A stretch of DNA of 64,000 nucleotides from Streptomyces sp. NRRL S-340 (GTDB lineage Bacteria; Actinomycetota; Actinomycetes; Streptomycetales; Streptomycetaceae): NCBI RefSeq assembly GCF_000720185.1, contig NZ_JOIY01000041.1:30018-94017 (forward strand), read 5' to 3'. Below, one piece after another: positions 16,083 to 24,606 of the stretch (position 1 is the first letter of the stretch; each line of letters begins with the position of its first letter). The position numbers and the translations under genes were made by a program. Under the pieces are notes generated by a model. It made no database searches. It was not told where the DNA came from and saw only the letters and a program-made list of their open reading frames with translations.

Positions 16083-16916
16083 TCAGAGGGCGAGCGTGGT
16101 GACAGCCTGGGCGTGGACGCCGGGCGCGGCGGCCAGGAAGCTCTCGCTCTGCGGAGTCCAGGGACGTCCCTCGGCATCGGAGATCTGTCCGCCGGCCTCG
16201 GTGACGAGCAGCGCCCCGGGTAGCAGGTCCGCGCGGGCGCCGGCGAACTGCCAGAAGGCGTCGATCCGGCCGGCGGCCACGTTCAGCAGATGCAGGGTGG
16301 CGGGCACGGAGGTGCGCACCACGAGCGCGTCGAAGAGCATCGCGGTGATGGAGGAGCCGATGCGCCGCACGACCTCCTCGTTCTCGTCCGGCCTGGCCTG
16401 GCTCGTGGCCACGAGGCTCAGGCCGAGGTCGGTGGTCCGGGAGACGTGCAGCGGGCGGCCGTCGAGGTGGGCGCCGGCGCCGGCGAGCGCGGTGCAGGTC
16501 TCACCGGTCAACGGCAGGTGAACCGCGGTGAGCACCGGCTGGTTGTCGCGGACGAGAGTGGCGGTCACCGCCCACTCCGGCAGGGCGTGCAGATGGTTGA
16601 CGTTGCCCTCGGCCGGGTCCACGACCCACCACTCGCCGGGAGGCAGGGCCCCGCCCGCCAGTTCGTCCTCCACGAAGCGGGCTTCCGGGCGCAACAGGGA
16701 GAGGCGGGGGCGCAGTATCTCCAGGGCGGCGTCGTCGTTGGCGGCGAGCGCACTCATCAGCTCTTCGCGGGTCTGGTGGCGGACCACGGCTCCGAACCGC
16801 TCCCGCAGCACGGAACCCGCCGCGCGCACGGCGTCGGCGGTCTGCTCGAGCAGGTCGGTGTCGGACGCGTAGCCGGTGGTCGCAGCAATTTCGGTCGTCT
16901 GGATCGATTCGGACAT
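16083..16916 (-). CDS. Inositol monophosphatase-like protein
   Basis: 277 residues from ATG 16916 (MSESIQTTEIAA). The metal site is altered: the family motif DPxDGTxN reads DPAEGNVN, with Glu for the second Asp. FVEDE supplies the upstream acids and the C-terminal ADLLPGALLVTEAGG block is normal. I recall other actinobacterial members with the same EGNVN form, so it is probably a subclade rather than damage. The F420-reductase-like gene follows 41 bp downstream. A 28-bp element shared with the LysR promoter lies 91-118 bp upstream (17007-17034). Confidence 0.78.
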   Translation of the reverse strand: MSESIQTTEIAATTGYASDTDLLEQTADAVRAAGSVLRERFGAVVRHQTREELMSALAANDDAALEILRPRLSLLRPEARFVEDELAGGALPPGEWWVVDPAEGNVNHLHALPEWAVTATLVRDNQPVLTAVHLPLTGETCTALAGAGAHLDGRPLHVSRTTDLGLSLVATSQARPDENEEVVRRIGSSITAMLFDALVVRTSVPATLHLLNVAAGRIDAFWQFAGARADLLPGALLVTEAGGQISDAEGRPWTPQSESFLAAAPGVHAQAVTTLAL

Positions 16917-17006
16917 GGTGGCGCTCCCAGATGAGCAGGGGTGATCAGGTGGACCAGGCGAAACGGTGTTTCCTTCGGCCTGCATCTCGAAGGTAGAAGC
17001 GCCGAT

Positions 17007-17034
17007 CATTAACTTCAAGTGCATGTAAAACACT
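17007..17034 (-). promoter_or_regulatory. Candidate LysR operator upstream of the IMPase-like gene
   Basis: On the minus strand: AGTG-N5-CATGCACTTG-N2-GTTAATG. The same pattern, with GTTAACG, occurs at 19029-19056 upstream of the LysR gene. Confidence 0.5.
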
Positions 17035-17334
17035 ATTGGATTGACTCTCATGCAATTGAGTCTGTCGCTTCCTCGCCGCGCTCGATGACCTTCTTTCAGG
17101 AAGGCCGGCGCCCCCGGAGCTGCTGCGCGCCGCATGTCACCGCCCAGCGATGAGGCGGAAGTCTCGGGCGGTCCCGGCACACGACAAAGGGGATCCTGGC
17201 CGGTGGTCATGGCTCCGGCCTATCGGTCACCCCACGGTGACCGTGCGGGTGTTCCCGGCACGCTGTTGGCGACATCGGAACTCCACTACGTGGTTCGCGC
17301 CCAGCGCCGCGCCGACGATCCCGAGGACCGGGGT

Positions 17335-17600
17335 TCACCGTCCCGTTCCGGCCGCCGGCGATCCCAGCAGCGCCCCCGCGAGCGCCCCTGCGACTGCTGC
17401 GGCGGCCGTGAACCGGGGTCCGGGCTTCGCCGTCGGTCGGGCGAGGTGCGCACCGAGGCCGATCAGCAGTCCGGTGCCGGGTGCCACCAGGACCGGGTCG
17501 GCGATGAACCGTCCCGGAGCCGGCGTCCAGGTGAACAGGACGCCCAGGAACCAGCCTGCCAGGCCGAGCGGCACCACGGTCGGCGCCCGGCTCCACCGGC
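17335..17600 (-). pseudogene. Possible membrane protein fragment
   Basis: The minus frame reads TVVPLGLAGWFLGVLFTWTP, then LVAPGTGLLIGLGAHL and ending AGALAGALLGSPAAGTGR. It has two or three hydrophobic segments with coding-like bias but no start or family. It may be the tail of a small membrane protein cut by rearrangement. Confidence 0.3.
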
Positions 17601-17654
17601 TCGCCCGGTGATCGGGCGCGCCACGATGCAGTCGGCTGCGGAGCAGCAGGCCGA

Positions 17655-17955
17655 TCCAGCTACTCCACCGACTGGCGAAGAAGGCATCCGCGCTGGGCCT
17701 CGCCGACAGAGTCCTAGGCATCCAGACGGATCTGAACAAGGGCTGGCCACAGCTGGAGACCAGCGACCTGGTCTGGGCGGCCGCCTCGCTGCGCCACATG
17801 TCCGAACCCGACCGTGTGCTCGCCGGAGCGTTCGACAACCCGCGGCCGAGGCGGCCTGCCGGCGGTCACCGAAACGGACTTCTTCCCCCGCTTCCTGCCC
17901 GGCGACATCGGCGTGGGACGTCCGGTCCGGGGGCCCGCGTACACGCCACACTGAA
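17655..17955 (+). pseudogene. SAM-dependent methyltransferase fragment
   Basis: The frame reads VLGIQTDLNKGWPQLETSDL, then VWAAASLRHMSEPDRVLAG. After a slip near 17855 it reads VTETDFFPRFLPGDIG to a stop. These are motifs II-III of class I methyltransferases (AASLRHMxDPDRVL is typical). The SAM-binding GxG start and the C-terminus are missing. Confidence 0.55.
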
Positions 17956-17959
17956 CCCG

Positions 17960-18068
17960 GGCCCGTGAAGAGCTGGAAGATCCTTCGCGACTGCCGCCTG
18001 GAAGGTGGCGGCGTTCACCACGCCATGCTCGGCGTCGCCCGCCTGCACGACCTCACCCTGGCCGGGCC
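17960..18068 (+). pseudogene. IS5-type transposase C-terminal fragment
   Basis: The frame reads KSWKILRDCRLEGGGVHHAM and LGVARLHDLTLAG, the extreme C-terminus of one Streptomyces IS5-type transposase group. It follows directly on the methyltransferase remnant. Confidence 0.55.
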
Positions 18069-18092
18069 CATCGGGAATGCGTTGCCGGAACG

Positions 18093-19013
18093 CTACTGGT
18101 CAGAGGTGTGGGGGGTGGTGAAGAGGGCCTGGAGGGTCTGTGTCGCCAGGTTGCGCAGCCAGGTGTGGGCGGGGTCGTCGTCGTGGCGGTGGTGCCAGAG
18201 CAGGTGGAGGGGCACGGGCGGCAGTTCGAGTGGCAGCGGCAGTGTGGTCAGGCCCAGCTGATCACGGGAGGAGCGGGTGGCCGCGTCCGGGAGGGTGACC
18301 ACGAGGTCGGCGTCGCGGACGAGTTGCAGTGCGATGGCCGTGGTGGGGGCGGAGGCGATGACGCGGCGCTCGTGATTGAGGGCGGCCAGGGCGTCGTCGA
18401 TCCGGTCGCGCAGGCTTCCGCGCCGGGAGACGGTGACGTGGTCGGCCGCCGCGTATCTCTCGACGGTCACCGGCTGTTCGGTGAGCGGATGCCCCGGCCG
18501 GACGGCGAGGACCAGCCGGTCGCGGCCGATGAGGCTGTGACGGATGTCGGACAGAGACGGCGGTCCGGCGCTGGATGCCACATCGACATCGCCGCGGCGC
18601 AGCTCGGGAGTGTCGTCGCCGGGTTCGGCCGTGAGACGCAGTTGCACCCCCGGGGCCTGGCGGTGCACTGCTGCGATGAGGGCGGTCCCACAGGCGGCGG
18701 TGAGGGCGTCGTGCCAGCGGACGGTGAACACCCGCTCCAGGCCTGCCAGGTCGAGTTCCGTGCGGGCGGACAGCAACTGGTGAGCTTGCTGTACCAGGGC
18801 GTGGACCTCGGTACGCATGGCGAGCGCGCGGGGGGTGGGCGTCATGTGGCGTCCGGTGCGGACCAGGATCTGGTCGCCGGTGGCTTTGCGGATACGGCCC
18901 AGCGAGCGGCTCATCGCCGGCGCGGTGACGTGAAGCCGGTCCGCGGCCCCGGCCACGCTGCCCTCTTCCAGCAGCGCGTCCAGGGCGGTGAGCAGATTCA
19001 AATCCAATTGCAT
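18093..19013 (-). CDS. LysR-family regulator
   Basis: 306 residues from ATG 19013 (MQLDLNLLTALDALLEEGSV). The N-terminal winged HTH covers residues 1-60 (AADRLHVTAPAMSRSLGRIR), followed by a LysR substrate domain. It starts 15 bp from a 28-bp element also found before the IMPase-like gene, which suggests autoregulation and control of that gene, 1.2 kb away across pseudogenes. Confidence 0.87.
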   Translation of the reverse strand: MQLDLNLLTALDALLEEGSVAGAADRLHVTAPAMSRSLGRIRKATGDQILVRTGRHMTPTPRALAMRTEVHALVQQAHQLLSARTELDLAGLERVFTVRWHDALTAACGTALIAAVHRQAPGVQLRLTAEPGDDTPELRRGDVDVASSAGPPSLSDIRHSLIGRDRLVLAVRPGHPLTEQPVTVERYAAADHVTVSRRGSLRDRIDDALAALNHERRVIASAPTTAIALQLVRDADLVVTLPDAATRSSRDQLGLTTLPLPLELPPVPLHLLWHHRHDDDPAHTWLRNLATQTLQALFTTPHTSDQ

Positions 19014-19028
19014 GACGGTAACTATAGA

Positions 19029-19056
19029 AGTGAAAAGCATGCACTTGTTGTTAACG
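19029..19056 (+). promoter_or_regulatory. Candidate LysR operator at its own promoter
   Basis: AGTG-N5-CATGCACTTG-N2-GTTAACG on the plus strand. It includes AAGTG (19028-19032) and CACTT (19042-19046) as a dyad, close to the T-N11-A type of LysR sites, 15 bp from the LysR start. Confidence 0.55.
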
Positions 19057-19459
19057 ATGATGGCTCTGCCTTTTGAAGTGCGGGGCCGAGAGGAAGACCC
19101 AGCGCCCACCTCAACGGCCGCCGGACCGTGTCGGCCAAGAGCGAGCATCGAGGGCGCTGAGGCTCCGTCTCCCGCCCGTCGGCGGCTGGGTGTGGCCCGT
19201 AGCTTCGGGCGCGCCCTCTTTGGTGGACAGTGATTCGGCCCCCCTGTAGCGCGCCCGGCACAGATGCCCTGGGTGGGGGGCACTCCCTCACACGCCCCTT
19301 CCCAGGGCCGGTCGCACGCTGTGGACTGGCCCGCTCGTCAGGCTTCCAGGAGCAGTGCGCTGCCGGGCTGTGAACGGTGCACAGAGAAACAACCAGCCTG
19401 CTTGGTGTCTTCATAGCCTGGCCGCGGCAACGTGAGCGACCGACCATCTGAGGAGCACC
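19057..19459. other. Intergenic region upstream of poxB
   Basis: No gene is recognised. It should contain the poxB promoter. The ribosome site GAGGAG (19451-19456) lies 3 nt before the ATG at 19460. Confidence 0.5.
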
Positions 19460-21202
19460 ATGGCCAGGCAGTCCGTGGCTGAGCAGTACGTCGAACTCCT
19501 CGCACGCGCCGGCGTGCGCCGCGTGTACGGAGTGGTCGGGGACAGCCTGAACCCCGTCGTCGACGCAGTCAGACGGCACGACTCCCTGGAGTGGGTGCAA
19601 GTACGCCACGAAGAGGTCGCGGCGTTCGCGGCCGGTGCCGAAGCCCAGTTGACCGGGAAGCTCGCTGCCTGCGCCGGGTCGTGCGGGCCGGGCAATCTGC
19701 ACCTCATCAACGGCCTGTTCGACGCACACCGCTCGATGGCACCGGTTCTTGCCCTGGCAGCCCAGATTCCCAGCGGCCAGATCGGCACCGGGTACTTCCA
19801 GGAGACGCATCCCGACCGGCTGTTCGAGGAGTGCAGTCACTACTCGGAGCTGATCTCCTCTCCCCGGCAGATGCCGCGGGTGATGCAGACGGCGATCCAG
19901 CACGCAGTGGGCAGGCGTGGCGTTTCGGTGGTGTCGCTGCCGGGAGACGTGGCCGCCGAGGACTCCCCCGTGGGTGGGGCGGAACTCGCGATGCCGCTGG
20001 ACCGGCCGACGGTCCGGCCGGCTGATGAAGAACTTTCCCGACTCGCCGAACTGGTGGACGCAGCCGACAAGGTGACGGTGTTCTGCGGCCGAGGCGTGGA
20101 AGGTGCCCACGCCGAGGTGATGGCGTTCGCCGAAAAGGTGAAGGCTCCCGTGGGCCACGCACTGCGCGGCAAGGAGCACATCCAGTACGACAACCCTTAC
20201 GACGTCGGCATGTCCGGGCTGCTGGGCTACGGCGCCGCCTACGAGGCGATGCACGAGTGCGACTTGCTGCTGCTTCTCGGCACGGACTTCCCGTACACGG
20301 ACTTCCTGCCCCGCGACGTCCGCACCGTCCAGGTAGACATTCAGCCCGAACGGCTCGGTAGACGTACACAGTTGGATCTCGCCGTGTGGGGTGACGTGCG
20401 GGAGACGCTTCGGTGCCTCACGCCCGCCGTGCGTGAGAAGCAGTCCCGCCGGTTCCTCGACCGCATGCTGCACCGACACGTGCACGCCCTGGAGGGCGCC
20501 GTCGGCGCCTATACCCGCGACGTCGATCGGCACGTCCCGATCCACCCTGAGTACGTGGCATCAGTACTCGACGAGGAAGCCGCCGACGATGCGGTGTTCA
20601 CTGTGGACACCGGCATGTCCTGTGTGTGGGCGGCCCGCTACCTCACGCCGAACGGCCGACGCCGCATCCTCGGCTCCTTCGTGCACGGTTCCATGGCCAA
20701 CGCGCTGCCGCAGGCCATCGGCGCACAATTCCTGGATCGGTCGCGACAAGTGGTGTCACTCTCGGGCGACGGTGGCTTCTCGATGCTGATGGGTGACTTC
20801 CTGACGCTGGTCCACCACGGCCTGCCGGTGAAGGTCGTCGTGTTCAACAATTCGTCGCTGGGCATGGTCGACCTGGAGATGATGGTCGACGGACTGCCCC
20901 CGCACGGCACCGAATACCCACACACCGACTTCGCGGCCATCGCCACCGCGGTCGGCGCGCGCGGCATTCGCGTGGAGAAGCCCGCAGAGGTGCGCGAAGC
21001 CCTCCGCGCCGCCTTCGCCCATGACGGGCCGGCACTGGTGGACGTGGTCACCGACCCCAACGCCCTCGCGCTTCCGCCCAAAATCACGACCGAGCAGGTC
21101 ACCGGCTTCGCGCTGTCGGCGAGCCGTACCGTCCTCACGGGCGGCGTCGGGCGAATGATCGACATCGCCCGGGCCAACCTGCGCAACGTTCCGCGTCCGT
21201 AA
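19460..21202 (+). CDS. poxB: Thiamine-diphosphate-dependent pyruvate dehydrogenase/oxidase (PoxB type)
   Basis: 580 residues covering all three ThDP-enzyme domains. The N-terminal Pyr domain opens RRVYGVVGDSLNPVVDAV and has the catalytic Glu in RHEEVAAFAAGAEAQLTG. The central domain binds FAD. The C-terminal PP domain has the ThDP/Mg motif GDGGFSMLMGDFLTLVHHGL and then NNSSLGMV. PoxB-type enzymes oxidise pyruvate to acetate and CO2, passing electrons to quinone. The C-terminus may aid membrane contact. The start is supported by a ribosome site. It stands just upstream of a hydrolase cluster. Confidence 0.85.
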   Translation: MARQSVAEQYVELLARAGVRRVYGVVGDSLNPVVDAVRRHDSLEWVQVRHEEVAAFAAGAEAQLTGKLAACAGSCGPGNLHLINGLFDAHRSMAPVLALAAQIPSGQIGTGYFQETHPDRLFEECSHYSELISSPRQMPRVMQTAIQHAVGRRGVSVVSLPGDVAAEDSPVGGAELAMPLDRPTVRPADEELSRLAELVDAADKVTVFCGRGVEGAHAEVMAFAEKVKAPVGHALRGKEHIQYDNPYDVGMSGLLGYGAAYEAMHECDLLLLLGTDFPYTDFLPRDVRTVQVDIQPERLGRRTQLDLAVWGDVRETLRCLTPAVREKQSRRFLDRMLHRHVHALEGAVGAYTRDVDRHVPIHPEYVASVLDEEAADDAVFTVDTGMSCVWAARYLTPNGRRRILGSFVHGSMANALPQAIGAQFLDRSRQVVSLSGDGGFSMLMGDFLTLVHHGLPVKVVVFNNSSLGMVDLEMMVDGLPPHGTEYPHTDFAAIATAVGARGIRVEKPAEVREALRAAFAHDGPALVDVVTDPNALALPPKITTEQVTGFALSASRTVLTGGVGRMIDIARANLRNVPRP

Positions 21203-21274
21203 GCGACGCCGGCCGGGAGCCGTGTTCTCCCCGGACGTCATTCCATCCCCCTCTCCGACCGAACGGGTATCGCC

Positions 21275-22150
21275 ATGTCTGATGTGCCGGGTGTCACGCA
21301 CCACACCGCCGTGCTCAACGGGATCAAGCAGCACTGGGTGAGCGCGGGCCAGGGCCCGCCGGTCTTCCTGCTGCACGGTTTCCCCGAGACCTGGTACGGC
21401 TGGCGCAAGCAGATTCCCGTGCTGGCGGAGCGGTTCACCGTGATCGCGCCTGATCTGCGCGGCTACGGTGACACGGAGAAGCCTGCCTCCGGTTACGACA
21501 AGCGGACCATGGCCAACGACCTCGTCGCCCTGATGGACCATCTCGGACATGAGCGGATCGCCTTGGTCGGCCACGACCGCGGAGCACGCGTCGGCACCCG
21601 GTTCGCCAAGGACCACCCGGATCGCATCGACCGGTTCGTCGCTATGGACAACATCCCCACCCGGGTCATCGCCGAGACTTACGACATCGGCCTCGCCCGG
21701 CAGGGCTACTGGTTCTTCACCTTCCTCGGTGTTCCCGACCTTCCCGAGGCGCTGATCGCAGGCCACGAGGAAACCTGGCTCACCCACTTCTATCGCAGCT
21801 GGTCCTACAACCCCGAGATGCTCACTCCTGAAGAGATCGCGGTCTACGTCCGCGCCTACCGGCAGCCCGGTGCCGTAAGGGGCTCCTGCGAGGACTACCG
21901 TGCGGCGCCCCAGGACGTGGCCCAGGACCAGGAAGACGCCGACAAGCTCATCGACTGCCCCGTATTGACTGTCTGGGGTGAGGACTTCAGTGCCGTCGGA
22001 GGAGCCTACGACGTCCTCGACGTGTGGAAGGGCATCGCTCGCGATGTCCGCGGGGTGCCGATCGCGCAGTGCGGACACCTGTGCCAGGAAGAGCGACCGG
22101 ACGTCGTCAACCGGGAGCTCCTGGACTTCCTCGCCGACTGGAGCGGCTGA
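21275..22150 (+). CDS. Alpha/beta hydrolase of the haloacetate dehalogenase / epoxide hydrolase type
   Basis: 291 residues. HGFPETWYGWRKQIPVLAER (34-53) contains the oxyanion loop and DLRGYGDTEKP follows. The nucleophile is Asp, D101, in GHDRGAR, with R102 and R105 placed as in fluoroacetate dehalogenases, where they hold the carboxylate. YWFFTFLGVPDLPEALIAG is the cap, and the catalytic His is in QCGHLCQEE near 268. It could act on a halo-acid or an epoxide. The DRxxR pair favours a halo-acid. It follows poxB by 72 bp on the same strand. Confidence 0.8.
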   Translation: MSDVPGVTHHTAVLNGIKQHWVSAGQGPPVFLLHGFPETWYGWRKQIPVLAERFTVIAPDLRGYGDTEKPASGYDKRTMANDLVALMDHLGHERIALVGHDRGARVGTRFAKDHPDRIDRFVAMDNIPTRVIAETYDIGLARQGYWFFTFLGVPDLPEALIAGHEETWLTHFYRSWSYNPEMLTPEEIAVYVRAYRQPGAVRGSCEDYRAAPQDVAQDQEDADKLIDCPVLTVWGEDFSAVGGAYDVLDVWKGIARDVRGVPIAQCGHLCQEERPDVVNRELLDFLADWSG

Positions 22151-22411
22151 CTCGACAGCCGGACGCGCAGCGGATCGGACGGCCGCCGGGGAAGCACGAT
22201 GCATCTGGTGGACGCGCTCGGGCTACGACCAGGGCGTGGACGGACCAATACCCCTCGCCTTCCGGTTCTACCGTTTCTTGCACCTCACCGGAACGTCGCC
22301 CGGCCACCGTACGGCCTCGTCAGCGCGGATCCTCCGAGGCAGGGTGACCACGGCCCGGCCATAGCGCCCAGGCAGGTGAGCCGGCGCCCTCGGTGCAAGC
22401 AGCGGCCGACG

Positions 22412-22461
22412 CCTCACCTCACCTCACCTCACCTCACCTCACCTCACCTCACCTCACCTCA
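22412..22461. repeat. (CCTCA)10 pentanucleotide tandem repeat
   Basis: Ten perfect CCTCA units, 57 bp upstream of the ATG at 22518. The stretch 22151-22411 before it has no recognisable gene. A simple 5-bp repeat of this length is very unusual in Streptomyces, and it sits where transcription or leader length could be affected. Confidence 0.92.
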
Positions 22462-22517
22462 CCTGCTCAACAGCCAGTGCCGCATTCACGTTGCGACACC
22501 CACGAAGGAGATCTTCC

Positions 22518-23240
22518 ATGTCCCGTTCCGCCATGCCCACCATCGTTCTCGTACATGGCGCATTCGCCGACGCCTCCAGCTACGCGCAGGTCATCCCCCG
22601 GCTCATCGCCCGTGGCTTCGACGTGGTCGCGCCCGCCGTCCCGAACCGCAGCCTCATCGGTGACGCCGCCTACGTCGCCTCGATCGTCCGGCAGACACCC
22701 GGCCCCGTCGTCCTGGTGGGTCACTCCTACGGCGGCGCCGTCATCACGGTCGCCGGCACCGAGGACAACGTCAAGGCGCTCGTCTACCTGGCCGGCTACG
22801 CCCTGGAGAAGGGCGAGAGCCTTGGCGAACTGCAGGGCCGCTTCCCGGACTCCGACCTTGCTGCCGCGCTCGTCTACACGCCCTTCCCCATAGAGGGCTC
22901 GACCGAAACCGGTACCGACGTGTCGGTCCAGCCCGACAAGTTCCCGGCCATCTTCGCCGCCGACGTCGACTCCCGCCTCACGAAGGTCCTCGCCGCTTCC
23001 CAGCGTCCGCTCGCGGCCCAGGCTTTCGCCGACGCGGCCCCGGCTGCCGCTTGGAAGACCAAGCCCTCCTGGGGTCTGGTCTCCTCTTCCGACCACACCA
23101 TCAACCCTGACGTCGAGCGCTACGGCTATCAGCGGGCCGGGATGACCACCGTCGAGGTCGACTCCTCCCACCTGGTGATGCTCTCCCACCCCGAGCGCGT
23201 CGTCGACCTCATCGAGGAAGCCGTAAAGGCCACTTCCTGA
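22518..23240 (+). CDS. Alpha/beta hydrolase, GHSYGG type
   Basis: 240 residues from ATG 22518, with ribosome site AAGGAG 7 nt upstream. It opens MPTIVLVHGAFADASSYAQV, has nucleophile S70 in GHSYGG and the His in SHLVMLSHPE near 225. It is a paralogue of 13881-14594 and 23294-24145, a family of small cofactor-free hydrolases common in actinobacteria. The CCTCA repeat lies just upstream and may modulate expression. Confidence 0.83.
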   Translation: MSRSAMPTIVLVHGAFADASSYAQVIPRLIARGFDVVAPAVPNRSLIGDAAYVASIVRQTPGPVVLVGHSYGGAVITVAGTEDNVKALVYLAGYALEKGESLGELQGRFPDSDLAAALVYTPFPIEGSTETGTDVSVQPDKFPAIFAADVDSRLTKVLAASQRPLAAQAFADAAPAAAWKTKPSWGLVSSSDHTINPDVERYGYQRAGMTTVEVDSSHLVMLSHPERVVDLIEEAVKATS

Positions 23241-23293
23241 GCCACGCCCACCGGAGCGTCGCGCAGCGGCCTCCCCTCTTCAGAGAGCGAACA

Positions 23294-24145
23294 ATGAACT
23301 CACCGATCTCACGCCGTACTGTGACGGCTTCCCTCCTGGCCGGCGCCGCCGCGCTGGGCACCGGCGCCGCCCTCGCCGCGCCGGCGACGGCAGCCGACCG
23401 CTCCAGCAGACCGCACGCCCGCCCGGACACACCCACGGTCGTCCTGATCCACGGCGCGTTCGCCGACGCCTCCAGCTGGAGCGGCGTGGTCGAGCGCCTG
23501 CAGCGCCACGGCCACCGCGTACTGGCGCCGGCCCTGCCACTGCGGGGTCTGGCCAGCGATGCCGCCTACATTCGCAGCGTCCTGGACAGCGTCACCGGAC
23601 CGATCGTCCTGGTGGGCCACTCCTACGGCGGAGCGGTCATCAGCCAGGCCGCGGCCAACGCTTCGCAGGTCAAGGCCCTGGTCTACGTCGCCGCCTTCGT
23701 TCCCGAGGTCGGGGAGAGCGCGCTCCAGCTCACCGACAAGTTCCCGGGCAGCACACTGGGGCAGGCCACCGCCACCCAGTACTACCCGTTGCCCGGCGGT
23801 GGCCGAGGGGAGGAACTGGTCATCAAGAAGCACCTGTTCCGTGAGCAGTTCGCGGCCGGTGTCCCTGTCGCGACGGCCGAGGTCATGGCCGCCGGGCAGC
23901 GTCCGATCACGCTCGCCGCGCTCCAGGAGCCGGCCACCGCCGCCGCGTGGAAGAAGATCCCCAGCTGGTACCTCGCCGCCACCGAGGACCGCAACATTCC
24001 GCCGGCCGCCGAGCAGTGGATGGCCAAGCGCGCCCGCGCTCACACCGTCACCGTCCGCGCACCGCATGCCGTGTCCGTGAGCGATCCCGGGCCCGTCACC
24101 GACCTGATCTTGCGCGCCTCCCGTTCTGTGCGCTCGGTCCACTGA
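23294..24145 (+). CDS. Exported alpha/beta hydrolase, GHSYGG type, with Tat signal
   Basis: 283 residues. The N-terminus (SRRTVTASLLAGAAALG, with AAPATAA near the cut) is a Tat signal peptide. The mature domain opens TPTVVLIHGAFADASSWSGV, has nucleophile S110 in GHSYGG and the His in RAPHAVSVSDP. It is very close to the cytoplasmic paralogue at 22518, 53 bp upstream, so the pair looks like a duplication in which one copy is exported. Confidence 0.85.
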   Translation: MNSPISRRTVTASLLAGAAALGTGAALAAPATAADRSSRPHARPDTPTVVLIHGAFADASSWSGVVERLQRHGHRVLAPALPLRGLASDAAYIRSVLDSVTGPIVLVGHSYGGAVISQAAANASQVKALVYVAAFVPEVGESALQLTDKFPGSTLGQATATQYYPLPGGGRGEELVIKKHLFREQFAAGVPVATAEVMAAGQRPITLAALQEPATAAAWKKIPSWYLAATEDRNIPPAAEQWMAKRARAHTVTVRAPHAVSVSDPGPVTDLILRASRSVRSVH

Positions 24146-24285
24146 CAGCACGAGCCCGACGCCGGACGGTCTCGCGGCCCGGTCGTTCGGCCGCGCGGCG
24201 TCCCTCGTCCCTCCGGCCTGCCCCGCTATGAGCTGCGCGCCATGGGCACCGTCGGCCGACCACCTGCGATGGATCGGAGAGCGGC

Positions 24286-24567
24286 ATGGCACTGCTGGTC
24301 CCGGAGCCGGGCAAGCTGCGTCCGCAGCAGACGCAGGGCCCGACAGCCGGCCGGCGCGGGCGCACCCAGCAGCTGACCTTCTCCGCGCCGGCCCTCATCG
24401 CCAAGCTGTCCGGCGTACTCCCGCTGGTGCCAGGCGATGTCATCTTCACAAGGACTTCCGCCGGTGCCGGCCCGGGCCGCACGCCACAGCGCCGGCTCGC
24501 CCCCGGCGACGCACTCGTCAGCTCCATGAGCGGGATCGGTGAGCTGCGTCAGCAGTTCGTCGCCTGA
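24286..24567 (+). pseudogene. Fumarylacetoacetate hydrolase family C-terminal fragment
   Basis: From about residue 35 the frame reads APALIAKLSGVLPLVPGDVI, then FTRTSAGAGPGRTPQRRLAP and ISGEL-type ending IGELRQQFVA. In the family this is the end of the FAH domain, with FTGTPAGVG altered to FTRTSAGAG. The first 30 residues are unrelated and the catalytic N-terminal part is missing. An ATG and open frame exist, but the product would lack the metal site. Confidence 0.55.
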
Positions 24568-24606
24568 CCTCTACCCAACCCTTTTCACGTGACGGAAGAG
24601 AAAAGA

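Noticed and set aside
16083..16916. The altered DPAEGNVN metal motif as a sign of a dead enzyme
   Set aside because: The rest of the site is kept and I recall other actinobacterial proteins with the same motif, so it is probably a subclade.
22412..22461. CCTCA repeat as a coding repeat
   Set aside because: The frames over it have no start with a ribosome site and end quickly; the real gene starts at 22518.
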